Below are positions 46,719 through 57,839 of a stretch of DNA of 64,000 nt, piece after piece. Source of the DNA: Hirsutella rhossiliensis (Eukaryota; Ascomycota; Sordariomycetes; Hypocreales; Ophiocordycipitaceae); the NCBI RefSeq assembly GCF_020360975.1, contig NW_025408668.1:5518001-5582000 (forward strand). Direction: 5' to 3'. How positions within the stretch are numbered: position 1 is the first letter of the stretch; each line of letters opens with the position of its first letter. A program made the translations under genes and the position numbers. The notes below the pieces were generated by a model. The model did not search any database and was not told where the DNA came from. It was given only the letters and a program-made list of their open reading frames with translations.

Positions 46719-48447
46719 ATGGCTCTAAAAAGGTCTTATTCGATCTATACGGAGAACGTGATGGCTGAGGCAATCCTAGATATCACCGATAACGGCCTTT
46801 CACAGCGCCAAGCTTCTCAGAAATAGGGGATACCCTAGAGGACTATTTCCGGCAGAATGTTAGGTTAGTCGGCAATAGCTGACCAGAACTAACCTGGAAA
46901 GCATTTTTCCGGAGACCAGGAGGCCAGATTAGTTGCCTGGATTCTTCGTTAAGAATCTCTAGGTTACGCTCCGTCTTAGAGTCAAATCCGCGCCTGCGTC
47001 GTGGCTACTGTGACTTAAGATTAGGACGTTGTTAGGCAGAAAAGTTCATTTACGCCATCAAGAACTCAAGCCCAAGGTCGGAAGACGTTAAAACGCCAAC
47101 GGATTCGACTTATTTACCCCTAAAGCAGTGTATTGGTACTTTGACAGCAGGGAGAAAGAGTATAGGTAGATCAAGCCAGAGAACACCGTGAATGTTAACG
47201 AAGGGGGGATTATATTAGGATTTGGTATGCAATCGACTATCTATGAACGATATAAGCTAATCCGACTTCGTTGCTAGGTCTAGACAGTCTAGTGGTTGGC
47301 CGTTCGGACCCTAAACGGAAGGCTCTTCTTAAAGGACCCTAGTCCCGCCGCAGTTAGACTACTTTTATAGAAGCTATTACCGCCGACGGGCGCGCCTTGA
47401 CTCTAGGCATTATATTTAATGGCAAAGATCTCCAGAATTAGGGGTTTAAGGAGGAATTCCGCGGATTTGCGGATTAGCACTATATAACTTCACCTAATAG
47501 GTGGACGGACAATCACATCGCCATTAAGTGGCTTAAAGAGGTCTATTTGCCTTAGACGCGGCCTCTCGACGACTCTGAGGCTAGGCTGATTATCCTAGAC
47601 GGACATAGGAGCCATGCAGCTGTCCGTTCTTTCTCTCTATGACGATAAAGCGCTGCTGATCTAACAATAGAATGACTGGATAGTTATATGCTTTTTAAAC
47701 AATGTCTACTATTGTTATCTTCTATCTTACTATTCTTATAGTCTCTAGCCACTCGACAACGGTGTTTTCAATGCCACAAAGACAGCCTATCGGAAGGAAC
47801 TTAACAAACTCGCTTCTTTAACGGATTCTACGCCTGTTAATAAGGTCAATTTTATAGGTGCCTACGCCAGAGCACGTGAAGCGGGAATGACGGCAAAGAA
47901 CATCTTATCCGGATAGAGGATTACTAGAAACTAGCCAATCTCGTGGGAAAAGGCATTACGGCACCCTAAAATCTAGGACGATAAAGTTACGGCCTCACCT
48001 AAGTATAGGCCATATTTGGGCTCTAACCACACGCCGAAAACTAGCCGCTATATCCGTGATCTTAGCAAGAACAAGACACCTACGACTCGAAGACGATATG
48101 CTAAGATAGCCAAAGGCTAGGAAACCCAAGAACAAACGTTAACAGAGCATAGTAGTAAAATTGCTAGGCTAGAGGAGGAAGTAGACAGGCTTAAGAGAGA
48201 AAGAAAGAGAAGGGCCATTCCTAACCTAAATAGACGATCTATGGGTCTCGCAGAAGTGATGGACGCTAGAGAGTCTATATTAACAATTAGGAGTCTAAAG
48301 AGGGTTATTGTGGTGGATTGCGGCTCGTCAGGGAAGGAGGCGGATATGGAGATAGAGACGGCTTCGGTGATTGAAGTTAGGGTACCTAAGCCTCCTCGGC
48401 GCACCACCCGGCTTGGTCGCGTGATCAAAAAACCAAGAAGCGAGTAA
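46719..48447 (+). pseudogene. Fot1/pogo DDE transposase pseudogene
   Basis: Starts MALKRSYSIYTENVMAEAIL with an N-terminal helix-turn-helix (DITDNGLSQRQAS). The DDE core: first catalytic site NVNEGGIILGFG near 47190 has Asn where Asp is needed; second site IILDGHRSHAA near 47600 intact; third LDNGVFNATKTAYRKELNKL near 47755 intact. The C-terminal tail is long and basic, typical of Fot1 proteins (NKTPTTRRRYAKIAKG; EEEVDRLKRERKRRAIPN), ending SE-TAA at 48445-48447. The last 69 codons (48241-48447) are an open remnant. ATG and stop are in different frames, so at least one indel exists besides TAA/TAG stops. Length about 575 codons, near the family norm. Confidence 0.85.
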
Positions 48448-48555
48448 TGTGTTTAATTCTCTTTCAAATAAGATAGTTTTTATGTACTTATTATTATACT
48501 TTATCGGAATACAAGCAGTTTTAAGTTTAGGATTTTTGGTGAGGCTAGTGTCGTT

Positions 48556-48598
48556 TACGTGAGCCTAAGGGGGTGAGCCAAAGGTGGGGGTAGGATGG
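48556..48598. repeat. Fot1-like right terminal inverted repeat
   Basis: Inverse of 46430-46475. The outer edge is followed by TA. Confidence 0.8.
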
Positions 48599-48764
48599 TA
48601 GTTCTAGCCGGAAGGGGGGCAACACACACATCGCTCTTATACACACACAGCCGTACCTATAGCTCTAATTGACCTCTTCTGTGTGCCATCTATCGTTGCC
48701 ACCTTCCTCATTCGGGCGAGCTGCAGAACCGCTGTTCTGACACCTTTAGACGCGCGGCAGCAAC

Positions 48765-48930
48765 TTACCCCGCACTAGTGATCTGCACGGCAAGAATCGG
48801 ACGAAGCGGGCCCCTGTCACTTCACAATGATCTGCACGGCAGGAACTGGACGCCGCCACCACGTAACGACGTCGAGAAACCGACATATACTGTAGCTGCC
48901 TAATGCGCCGAGAGGAAGCGACTGCGACGG
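48765..48930. repeat. GATCTGCA-containing repeat, right block (two motif copies)
   Basis: GATCTGCA at 48780-48787 and 48829-48836. The block is alignable with 44960-45190 over its length with many substitutions and short gaps. The two blocks are in the same orientation and bracket the HP1-like gene and the Fot1-like element. Confidence 0.7.
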
Positions 48931-49012
48931 ATAGGGCGGCTACGAAGCATGGTATTAATATCGGCATCGGCACCCTCTCCGTCTCCTAATTCTCCTTCCT
49001 TAGGCTTGTCGA

Positions 49013-49260
49013 GGAGCTCATGCTCCTCGGCCCTCACGGCTGTCTATTAGCTCGTATCCCGAGGTGCATTTGCACCTTGATGGAGCTAAAAGCGCTTCGG
49101 CTCTCACGACTGTCTAGAACTCGTGTCCCGCGAGGTGCCTCTGCACCCTGCTAGAGCCCATAAGTGCTTCGGCCATTACCGCGGTCTAGGAGCTCATGCC
49201 CTGCGGAGAGCTGTCATGCCCTGCCGGAGCTAATGCCCTTTTGCGTGGGTTTACACCTGC
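49013..49260. repeat. Imperfect tandem repeat, about 70-bp unit, three and a half copies
   Basis: Units start at 49013 (GGAGCTCATG), 49082 (GGAGCTAAAAG), 49153 (AGAGCCCATAAG) and 49226 (GGAGCTAATG), 69, 71 and 73 bases apart. Shared words inside are CTTCGGC/CCTCGGC, TCACGxCTGTCTA and GAGGTGCxTxTGCACC. Copies differ by many substitutions not limited to transitions, so this array is old. Confidence 0.65.
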
Positions 49261-49832
49261 CAGGAGCTCTCATACCCTGCTAGTGCTTAGACCTTAGCCT
49301 CCGGTGAGCATACCGGATGCTGCCTCGCAAAGCAGCAGGACGAAGCAGCAGACCTTTACGTGGTGTCCGGTGTTAGTAGCTGCGATGTTTCCCCTTACAT
49401 GTGTCGCGGCGTGGTCTTAAGTAGATGTCTAGCTGCGGACGGTTGAAGCCGCCGCGCTGAATTCAGAACCTGACCTCGTCGCCTATTCACCAGGCGGAGC
49501 GCATCGTCGGTGAAGCCAACATACTGCAATATAGATTCAAGTTGATTTCTAGCTCAGTACCCGGCACAATGGGAAGCAGAGCTGCCACTACGACTTAGGA
49601 CAATAAGTCCCCACTAGGCAGAAATGGCAGCGATAAAGTCGCCGTTGGGCGCTGCTGGGCTAGGGACGGCAGGAATTGTAAATAGCTACATAACATCTTT
49701 CGCAAAGTAGACCACAATGAGGCGACGTAATGGCGCCATATGTGTGATATGCGGGCGTAAAGACCTCCGAGTCTATGTGCCACGCCTAAATGTGATTTAT
49801 GCGGCGTGAGTGTCCAGCCGCTACCTAAGTAT

Positions 49833-50026
49833 TGTGACGGCCTAGCACCGTCACACCCCCCTTGCATACATGACCCATATGTTGTTAGGCCAACGGCCTA
49901 CACGTACGGAAGGTATATTTAGGGAGAGGACACCTAGTTATATTATTCGGTTCTCCTTTCTCTTCTTTAGAGCAGAATCTTCGTAATAGAGTCCACAGCC
50001 TTCTAGCTTAGTCCGTGACCGTCACA
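49833..50026 (+). repeat. G3 5' LTR (194 bp)
   Basis: Starts TGTGACGG and ends CCGTCACA. The first 23 bases also form a hairpin by themselves: TGTGACGG (49833-49840), seven-base loop, CCGTCACA (49848-49855). A TATA-like word (GTATATTTA, about 49911) lies within. Only one copy is in the window. Confidence 0.75.
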
Positions 50027-50180
50027 CTATTCTGCTCTCTACCACGCCATCGCTGCCGAGCGATTCATAAAAACGCCACGACTTTACCCCATGCTAAGAC
50101 TACGCTCGGCCGGCCCACTTAAATAGGACACGGCCCTCCATAGATCGCAGCTCCCACGACCCGTCTTACCAAGCATCGAA

Positions 50181-50247
50181 GACCAAGACCAAGACCAAGA
50201 CCAAGACCAAGATCAAGACCGAGATCAAGACCGAGATCAAGACCAAA
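50181..50247 (+). repeat. Hexamer repeat (GACCAA)n in the G3 leader
   Basis: About eleven hexamers: five GACCAA, then GATCAA/GACCGA variants. It sits between LTR and gag ATG, and the C/T variation fits single transitions. The strand is purine- and A-rich with no ATG before the gag start. Confidence 0.85.
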
Positions 50248-50306
50248 GAAACAGTTCAAGGACCATCGAATCGCACATAACCATCTAGGAAGGACAGGGA
50301 CCTAAA

Positions 50307-51515
50307 ATGGCTAACAGCACCAATCAGGAGGGCAGCAGCGGCTTATTCACCGAATTATCTCCCGAGCAGAGACAGCAATTAACCGACCATATTAGCCAAG
50401 AAGTGGCCCGTTTAGTCGCCTAAGTACGAGTAACCGAGCTAAGAGATAGCTAATATAGTAAAGATAAAGTTAGCATACTAGGCCAACGGGAAGGAATAGC
50501 CTTTAACGACCGCGAAGAATTCCGGCCGTTAGGATATACGGCCCTTTTAGCCTTCCGGAGATATAAGTCGATAGATAGCACTAACCTAAACTATAGAGAG
50601 GGACGGAAACGTTAGGGAGAGAAACCTACTATGTTCTCCGGCGAAGGGACTCCCTCGTTTAAAAGCTAGATTAAGTAAGTAGAGGGTAAGTTCGAGGAGG
50701 ATAACGATACTTTCGCCTCTAAGAAGACGCGGATTAACTTCGTAATTACGCGTCTCGAGGGCACCGCGTATAAGACCGTAGATAGACGCTACTACTCGCT
50801 AACTCGGCCTTTTATAACATTGGCCGAACTAATCTAGGTCCTCTAGATAGCGTATATAAACCTAAATAAAGGCGCCGACGCCCGCGCTTAGCTGCGTGTC
50901 TATAAATATAATTAGAAGAAGGACTTTAATATTTTCTTAGGGGAATTTAACTCTATATACGAGGCGGCGGGGTACTAACCTTTAATATAGAAATAGACCC
51001 TATAGGACTCTCTTCCTACGCCGGTTAACTAAGCGGTGGTCGAGAGGGTCTACGATACGAAAGTGCGCTACGAGGACTTCTATAAGTTAGCATAGCACTA
51101 GGTATTCGTAGCCCGCTATAACTTTTCCGAAGCGTAAAAGAAGCGCAACTACTCTAGTAGTAGTAGTAGCCGAGGGGTTCGGAATAATAGCGGCAACCGT
51201 AATAATGCCTAGGGTCGCTACCGGGAATAAACTAATAATAAAGGGGCTAGCCGGGAAGCTAGAGGGAACCGTATCTCCGAGGAAGAGAGGGAACGTCGCC
51301 GCATTAATAACCTATGCTACCGGTGCGGAGAATCTGGGTATATCGCCCTATTCTATCGCACCCGCAATAACAATAACACCTAGAAAGGCAGCTACGAAGA
51401 CCGTAGAGAGCAGGCGGCCCCGGTCAGCGCAGCGACAACCAATACCGCTATAGGCAAGGGCAAAGTTTACGACCTAGACTCGAGTAGTTCGGAGTCGGAA
51501 AACGAGTAGGCTAGG
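50307..51515 (+). pseudogene. G3 gag relic
   Basis: ATG at 50307 followed by MANSTNQEGSSGLFTELSPE and a long frame with stops only as TAA/TAG. Features: acidic N-terminus; central capsid-type text TMFSGEGTPSFKS (about 50630) and FNIFLGEFNSIYEAAGY (near 50935); a Ser/Arg/Asn-rich linker; and a zinc knuckle from 51315, CYRCGESGYIALFY, where His and the last Cys are Tyr. The ATG, capsid text and knuckle are in one frame, so there is no net indel across 1 kb. The protein would form the particle shell and bind RNA. Confidence 0.82.
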
Positions 51516-51519
51516 ACAA

Positions 51520-54475
51520 AGTCTCGTTCCTAGCCGACTTAGTATCTATAATTAGAGCGGCGGATTTAGATAGACTTATAGGGGGCAAATAGCTAATAAT
51601 CCTATCTTACCTTAAATTAAATAATATATCTATTCTTATTCATACCCTTATAGACACCGGAGCGAGTATATATCTCGCTATTAACTATAGGTTAGCGAGA
51701 AGAGCGGTCTTATAACTTAGGGCCTAGAGGAAGAGGCTTAATTAGCTAATTTACCTAAAGGATTACGCGGGAGTTAAGCATAAACACCCGATTAAGGAGG
51801 TTCTTTTTATAGACTTTAAGATTAATAGACGACTCCTAAAGAACTTACTATTCTTAGTCGTCCGGATAGACTACGATATTATTATTAGTAGGAAATAGTT
51901 TAAATAATATAGGGTCGCCGTTACGCCTAGACTTAGGAAACTTCTCTAGTTATTAAGATAGGAAGGCGCGACGAGATTATCGGGCCGAAGACGAGATAGT
52001 CTAGGGAAGCCGTCCTAGCGAAACCTAACGATTCTAACTATACGAGTTAACGCCGATAACCCGTAGTAAATCCGTGCTATTTCCGGTATAGAGCCTATCT
52101 AAGGAAGGGGGAAAACGGACGACTAAGAGGACGTTATCCGTGACTATAGTCGTCTTGCTACCGACTAGCGTCCGGCCGGCTAGGAGAGCAATGCCGGCGG
52201 GCCGCTAACGTATTCGGTATAAGCGCAAGCCCTAAGAATTCATAAACTAGCGTCTCTAGGAGCAAAGGGGACCTAAGTCGACTAGAGTTAATTGCCGTAG
52301 GATAGACCACCCTACGACCACGACTCTATAGGCTAACGGGGTAGTTGCCGGCTTTCTAAACCCGCGATAGGACCGGGAACTATAGGACTACTAATAGCCC
52401 GCCTTAAGGGAATTTAGAGTATATCGCGCCTCGGAGAATTAACTTAAAGAAGTATTACGGTAGCTTATATAAACCCGTAAACGCTAGAGATACCTAAGGT
52501 ACTACCGAAGGACACCCGCCTAGTTATCCTACTTCTACGGGGTAAGGATAACGAGACGGTCTGCTTAATTAAAGAGAAACTCCCGACCCCGCTAGGCTAT
52601 CTAGCTAGATTTTTCTCGAAGAAGGAGTCTAACTAGTTGCTTCCTCTCCGCGGCCTAGGGAGGGATATAAAGATCTACTTAACTAAACTATTGCTAGAGC
52701 GTTCGAGAGGTATCTACCGTAACCTATATTATCTAGACGAACTACTCCGAAAGACGATTTAAGATTACCTAGATAAGGGTTTTATCGAGAGCTACTAGCC
52801 TAGATTTGCCTTACTAGCCTTCTTTATACCTAAGGGTAATATAGGTATAGATTAGAGATTCGTAATCGACTACCGGGACCTTAACAACGCTAGTATAAAG
52901 ATAAAGTACCCTATGCCTCTATTAGAAGATACCCTAGTAAAACTAGCAAGCGCTAAGTTTTTTATAAAAATCGATATCTATTAAGCCTTCTATAAGTTAC
53001 GAATAGCCGTCGAAAGTATAGATCTAATAGCATTTCGGTGCCGGCTAGGAACTTTCCGTTAAAAGGTAATGCCCTTTAGGCTAACGAACGGCCCTATAAT
53101 CTTTTAATGCTTTATTAACGACTGCCTAAGGGATATCCTAGACATCTACTATAGTTCGTACGCCGACGATATCCTAATCTATTTAAAGTCGGCCGAGGAA
53201 AACGTACGCTAGACCGAGGAAGTTATTCGACGACTAGTAGCGGTAGGCCTATAGGGTGATATTAAGAAGAGCTCCTTTTACGTTACCGAGGTAGATTACC
53301 TTAGGCTAGTAATTAAGGCGGGGGAAGGTATCGCCCTTAACCCTAAGAAGAAATAGGCCATCCTTAAGTAGAGGCTGTCGGACCTAAAATCTACGAAAGC
53401 TATCCGATCTTTCCTCGGATTAGTTAACTTTGTCCGACGCTTCTCGAAAGAAGTAAGCGAGCTAGCGTACCCGCTTAACGAGCTCCTAAAGAAAGGGGCG
53501 ATCTTTAAGATTAGTAAGTAAGAGGAAGCGGCTTTTAAGGCACTTAAGGAAGCCCTAGTCCGAGCTCCCGGAATAGGCTTCTAGAAGATAGGCGCCCTAA
53601 CTCGGATAGAGACTAATACGTTAAAGTATTCGGTAGGCGCCACCGCTTTATAATAATAGAACGATAACTTATAGAAGCCGGTGGCCTATTTCTCTAAGAC
53701 CTTATCGTTAATAGAGACGGTATAGCCTATCTAAGACTAAGAATTCCTCGCTATTATCCGCGCCCTTGAAGAGTAAAGGCTAGAGCTAGTTAGGGGCCCT
53801 TTTAAAGTAGTAATAGACTATAAAGCTCTTAAGTACTTTACGATAAAGCGGGTTTTATTATCTCGATAAGCCCGTTAGGTATAGATTCTATCGGAGTTTA
53901 ATTATAAGATAACGTACCGACCTAGGAAGGAGAATATAATTATAGATGCCCTATCCCGGAAAAGCGAGAACTTCGAGACTATTAGAGCTAGAGACCTAGA
54001 TTCCTATACTATAGAACTAGTCCCGAACGATCGGGTACCTATAGAAGTTCTCGAGGAGATATATATCGAAGCTGCTCCCCTAGACATCGCGGCACATTCT
54101 AAGGACCGCGGCCTAGTAGTATCTAAGGAGGCACTAGCCGGAGTATTCCTTATAGAGCTAATTATCCGGGAAAATAAGAAGCAGATTCCTAAGGAGGACC
54201 GGTAGAAGGGAGATCGTATCTAGGTGCCGGAGTACTCGTTAGAAGGGCTCGCACTACGAACTACCTTAATCTAGGAAGTCTACGAACCTAAATTAAGGGG
54301 TTATCTTAGGAAGAATAAGATAAAGGCGATGCTATGGCCGTTCTATTACTAGCTACGTATAGATAAGGATCTCGCGCGCTACGCACGTAATTACTAGGCA
54401 TACTATAGGAATAAAGTATAGAAAGATAAGTTACCTAGATTACTTTATTCGTTGCCTATTTTAACGGGGACGAGG
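51520..54475 (+). pseudogene. G3 pol relic: protease, RT, RNase H, partial integrase
   Basis: The frame is minus-one relative to gag and unchanged from protease to RT. Protease active site LIDTGASIYLA with DTG at 51653-51661 intact. RT: RFVIDYRDLNN near 52860, and the catalytic box SYADDILIY with YADD at 53159-53170 intact. RNase H begins near 53610 (ETNTLKYSVGA; Asp usual where the second Asn stands). The connection includes FLGLVNFVRRFSKEV (near 53415). Integrase zinc region: ARYARNY.AYYRNKV.KDKLPRLLYSLPI near 54380-54460, with His/Cys as Tyr. Catalytic integrase core not found. Stops are confined to Gln/Trp sites. Confidence 0.85.
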
Positions 54476-57430
54476 GTATATACCTAAAGCACGCGTAGCA
54501 CGTAGCTAAGGATTAGCAGAGTAATTAACTAGGCAATTATCTAATTATCGGTCCTATATATAGCTCTAAGGGCCTTAGGTTATAGATATAAGTCTTAGAG
54601 ATTTCTTTACTCTATGCCTCTTTATCTCTACTAGAGTCGCGTAACTAGCGGCCTTTACTTTAAAAGGGAAAAATAAAAATTTAAATTAATTATAATTAAG
54701 GAAGATACCCGATTAGATAATTAAGGTCTTTATAAAGCCTTTAAGTATACTTCGAAGGAGGTAAGAAAGGGGGGGGGGGCGCTAGGGGTCTTATCCCTTT
54801 AACGGGCTAATATTTATAGGGGTGCAATCTTACCTATTAAACTCCTCCCTAGCGACTTTCCGACCTAAGATGCTAACGGAAAGGGCGCGATAATAATAGG
54901 TAAGGCTCTCTTCCTAAGCACGTAAGTAAGTAAATAAACCGTCGATAGAACTTTTCTCCTTTACTATAATCCCTTCCCTTTGCGTTATTTATTCCTCCCT
55001 TTACTTACGAGCTACTCGTTTAGCTCTTTCCTATCTTTACTCGCGTACTTCCTTTTTTAGATAATTATCTACTACCCCTTATATACGCTCCTAAGTATTC
55101 GCGCTTATTATTCCCGGGGGCATTAGAGAAACGAAGTAGTTAGTATCTTTACTAGTCCGTAGCTTTAGGTACGGCTAGATTAGATAAGCTATAGAGTCTT
55201 ATAGACTAGTCGTTATCGCGTCGCTAGTAGTCCTATATAAATATATAGAATTATAGTCGTTAATATCCTAGCGGTAGTTCTAATATATTCCTAGGTTTTT
55301 AACTCCTTTAACCTAGGAGGGTTTAAAGCCCGGTATAAACCTTATAGGGACTATAGCCGGAGAGGCTATTACTATACTTTATTTCTAGGGAGTAATAGGG
55401 CGCGCTATAAGCGTTACTAGAGTCTTCGGCCTTAGGGTAATTAACCGAGCGCCTAGTAATTTCGGAGTCCTAGGGTAAGTTAGTAGCCGCGCTATCTACC
55501 TTTCTTCCCTGCTAGCTTCTTATCGGGCTATTAGCGGGGGTGCGGTTATAAGTCTTTTACTCCTTTATACGTTTAGAGGGATCGTTAGTAGCGGGCGAGG
55601 AGTAGGCTTAATTAGCTATATATCTAAGAGGGAAAATAAAGGCGTCGTTTCTATATAGATAAGGGAACTAGTAAGGGCGCTTAGCTCTCTCCTTTATAGA
55701 TTCTAAGGTAGGGATCCTATCTTAAGGTTACTTAAGGAAAGGCTACTTAGTTTAGATAAGGAGCTTAATTTAGTTAACGCTCGAGGTAACGAAGGTCTAG
55801 GCCTATTCTTAATCCCTATTAGCGCGATTAGATAGTTAAGGGTCTTTTTAGGGAGGAGTCTCGTAAAGAAACCGCGTATAGCTTAAGCGATCGGGTTAGG
55901 TTGCTTTATAAGGGTAGCTAGCGTAGTTAGCTCTTTTCTCGCTCTCCTTACTATATAAGCTAGTTCTATGTCTCTTTAAAGCGGTGGTTTCTATCCGCCG
56001 GGCCTATCTTAGAGGTTAACTACCTCCGGGACCTCCTAGAGGTCTTATTCTTCTTAATCTCCTAGAATAATACGGTTATATTAGTAAATCCGTTTATACC
56101 TAGGAATCCTTATAAGAAAGACTCCGCCGAAAGTTATTAAACCCTAATTAGATAGTATCCTTTATAGTCGTCTAACCCTGCTATTAAACTACTAAGAAAC
56201 TCCGCTACCCTATAATATCGCTTACGTATAATTAAGTTCGTTTACCGCGATAGCTTAGATTCTATATATTAGCTTATCGACGTAGCCTTTTATACTTATC
56301 CTCTCGTTTAGCTTAAAGAAATACTAGTCTTAGTATAAGATTTTATCTATCTACGGGGCTTCTTATATTGCCCTATACCTTTACTCTAGAATTACTTTAA
56401 CCTTTAAGCATCGCTACTTAATTATCTTAAGGCGTAGCCCGACTATACCTTTAACCTAGTATTAGATTATTATTAAGGCTAAGTAGCTATATTCCTACCC
56501 TTCCTATTAAGCGGTATAAGGGACTAGCGTATAGGTAAAGTTATAAGGGACTCGGAGGATATAAAGAAACTACCGCTATACTTATAAGAACGTATATAGT
56601 CTAGCGTGCTATCCCTCTTTCTAAGTATTAAAAATAACTAAGTTTCCTTCCTTATAGTCCTAGAGGAACGCTCCTTAATAAAGTCCCCCTTTATTTAGTC
56701 CTACTAAAAAGTTAATAACTCCGGTTATATACCTTTATTTATACGTAAAGCGACTAAGGTTAAAGGTAGGAGTAGTAAACTTAATTAAATACTCCCCGTT
56801 ATTTAGGTATTTATAGTACTTTATATATCTATCTTCTATATCTTTAATAGGTTCCCCTTAGTAGTCGGTATAAACTAATAGTAGGTAAGGTAAGGGGTAT
56901 ACTACGTTCTCGATACCTCTTATTAAGATCTTAATTATTACGCTAAGGCTAAAGCTTATAGCCTATCGTTTATCGATAGCTCTACGAAGAAAGTTATATA
57001 TATCAACGATATACTTTTCCTAGCGGGCCTTATTCCTAGTAAATCCGTTTATCTTTTTAACGCCCTTATATATTATCTAAGCGTCTTCGAGGGTAATATC
57101 CCGCCGTTTAATAGGGCCTATTAGTATTAGGTGCTAACGGTCTCTATAAACATACTAAGGAGGTTACTTCTGCCTATAAACGTCTCGTCGGTCTTAGTCT
57201 ACGAACTTTTCCTTATCTTTAGCGTAAAAGCGCCCTTCGCCGCCTTCTACTTTAACTTCGCTATAGTAAGTAGGTAAAATAGAGCTCCTGCTCCTAAATA
57301 GTAGTGCGCTAAAGAAGATAGCGGTATTCTTAGGGAGGTCTATAGCCGGGCCTAGGATACTATTTAGGTTCGCCGCTATATCTTAGGAAAGGGTAGAGTA
57401 AGTAAAAGAGAGAGAGAAAATAAGATTAGA
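54476..57430. other. Unassigned 3-kb RIP-degraded segment
   Basis: No family recognised. From about 55980 to 57300 both strands give long readings with only TAA/TAG interruptions. Plus starts KRWFLSAGPILEVNYLRDLL and runs about 440 codons. Minus has more charged text such as GEPIKDIEDRYIKYYKYLNN (near 56850) and PIKRRDITLEDA (near 57120). I lean to minus by composition but cannot decide. An 11-G run lies at 54769-54779. Confidence 0.4.
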
Positions 57431-57719
57431 TAGTTAGGGTAAGTAGTTTTAAGTTATAACGCTAAGAGGCTAAGAGGGTATTATATATATATATAAGAGT
57501 TATATTAGTAGAGGGGATCGTTATAAGTAGGGAAGCGTGTGGAGTATATATATATATATATATATAAAAGGAAGAAGAAGGAAGGAAGAAGGAGGGTATA
57601 GCGAGAGGAATAAATATTTATTAAAGCGCGCGGTTATTAGTTACTTTAGCCGGCCTCTATAGCGGTAAGGTCTCGGGCGTATTTAGGGGTTATACCTAAA
57701 TAGCTTCTTTTACCGGTTA
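57431..57719. repeat. Low-complexity spacer: TA and purine tracts
   Basis: (TA)n runs at about 57484-57499 and 57546-57566, followed by a GGAAGAA-rich purine tract at 57569-57600. No coding signal. Confidence 0.7.
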
Positions 57720-57839
57720 TTGATTAGTAAGCTATTTAATCTCCGCCCTTTTCTTCTCCTCTTTACTCTTTCTATTCCTCTTCTTCCTCTTCTCTCCTTT
57801 ATCTTCTTTATTTCTTTAGACCGCTACCTCTTATCTTCT

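Larger units (their letters stand above)
46430..48598 (+). mobile_element. Fot1/pogo-like DNA transposon
   Basis: About 2.17 kb with terminal inverted repeats, flanked by TA (46428-46429 and 48599-48600), the target of the Tc1/mariner-pogo superfamily. Left end CCATCTTACCCCCACCGTTG (46430 on), right end in inverse CCATCCTACCCCCACCTTTG (48598 back); the repeats stay similar for about 43-46 bases. One transposase gene inside on the plus strand. RIP damage is moderate. Confidence 0.85.
48601..49832. other. Island spacer with repeats, no gene recognised
   Basis: Low-RIP, GC-rich DNA. It contains the right GATCTGCA block (48765-48930) and a diverged tandem array (49013-49260). Reading frames here (for example minus strand 48746-48973 and 49595-49867) show no family resemblance and one runs into the G3 LTR, so I leave them out as genes. 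Confidence 0.5.
49833..54475 (+). mobile_element. G3: third Ty3/gypsy element, 3'-incomplete
   Basis: 5' LTR (49833-50026), leader with hexamer repeats, gag from ATG 50307, then pol in another frame with protease, RT, RNase H and the start of integrase. Recognisable integrase ends near 54475, and no 3' LTR (TGTGACGG...CCGTCACA) was found downstream. RIP is present (TAA/TAG at Gln/Trp) but lighter than in G1, with many CG/CA/TG kept, especially in the first kilobase. Confidence 0.85.

Noticed and set aside
48117..48428. Minus-strand open frame of 103 codons, the longest in the window
   Set aside because: Antisense to the basic C-terminal tail of the Fot1 transposase; Ser/Leu-rich as expected of an antisense reading.
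51205..51453. Plus-strand open frame of 82 codons
   Set aside because: Out of frame with the G3 gag zinc knuckle that spans the same bases; a shadow.
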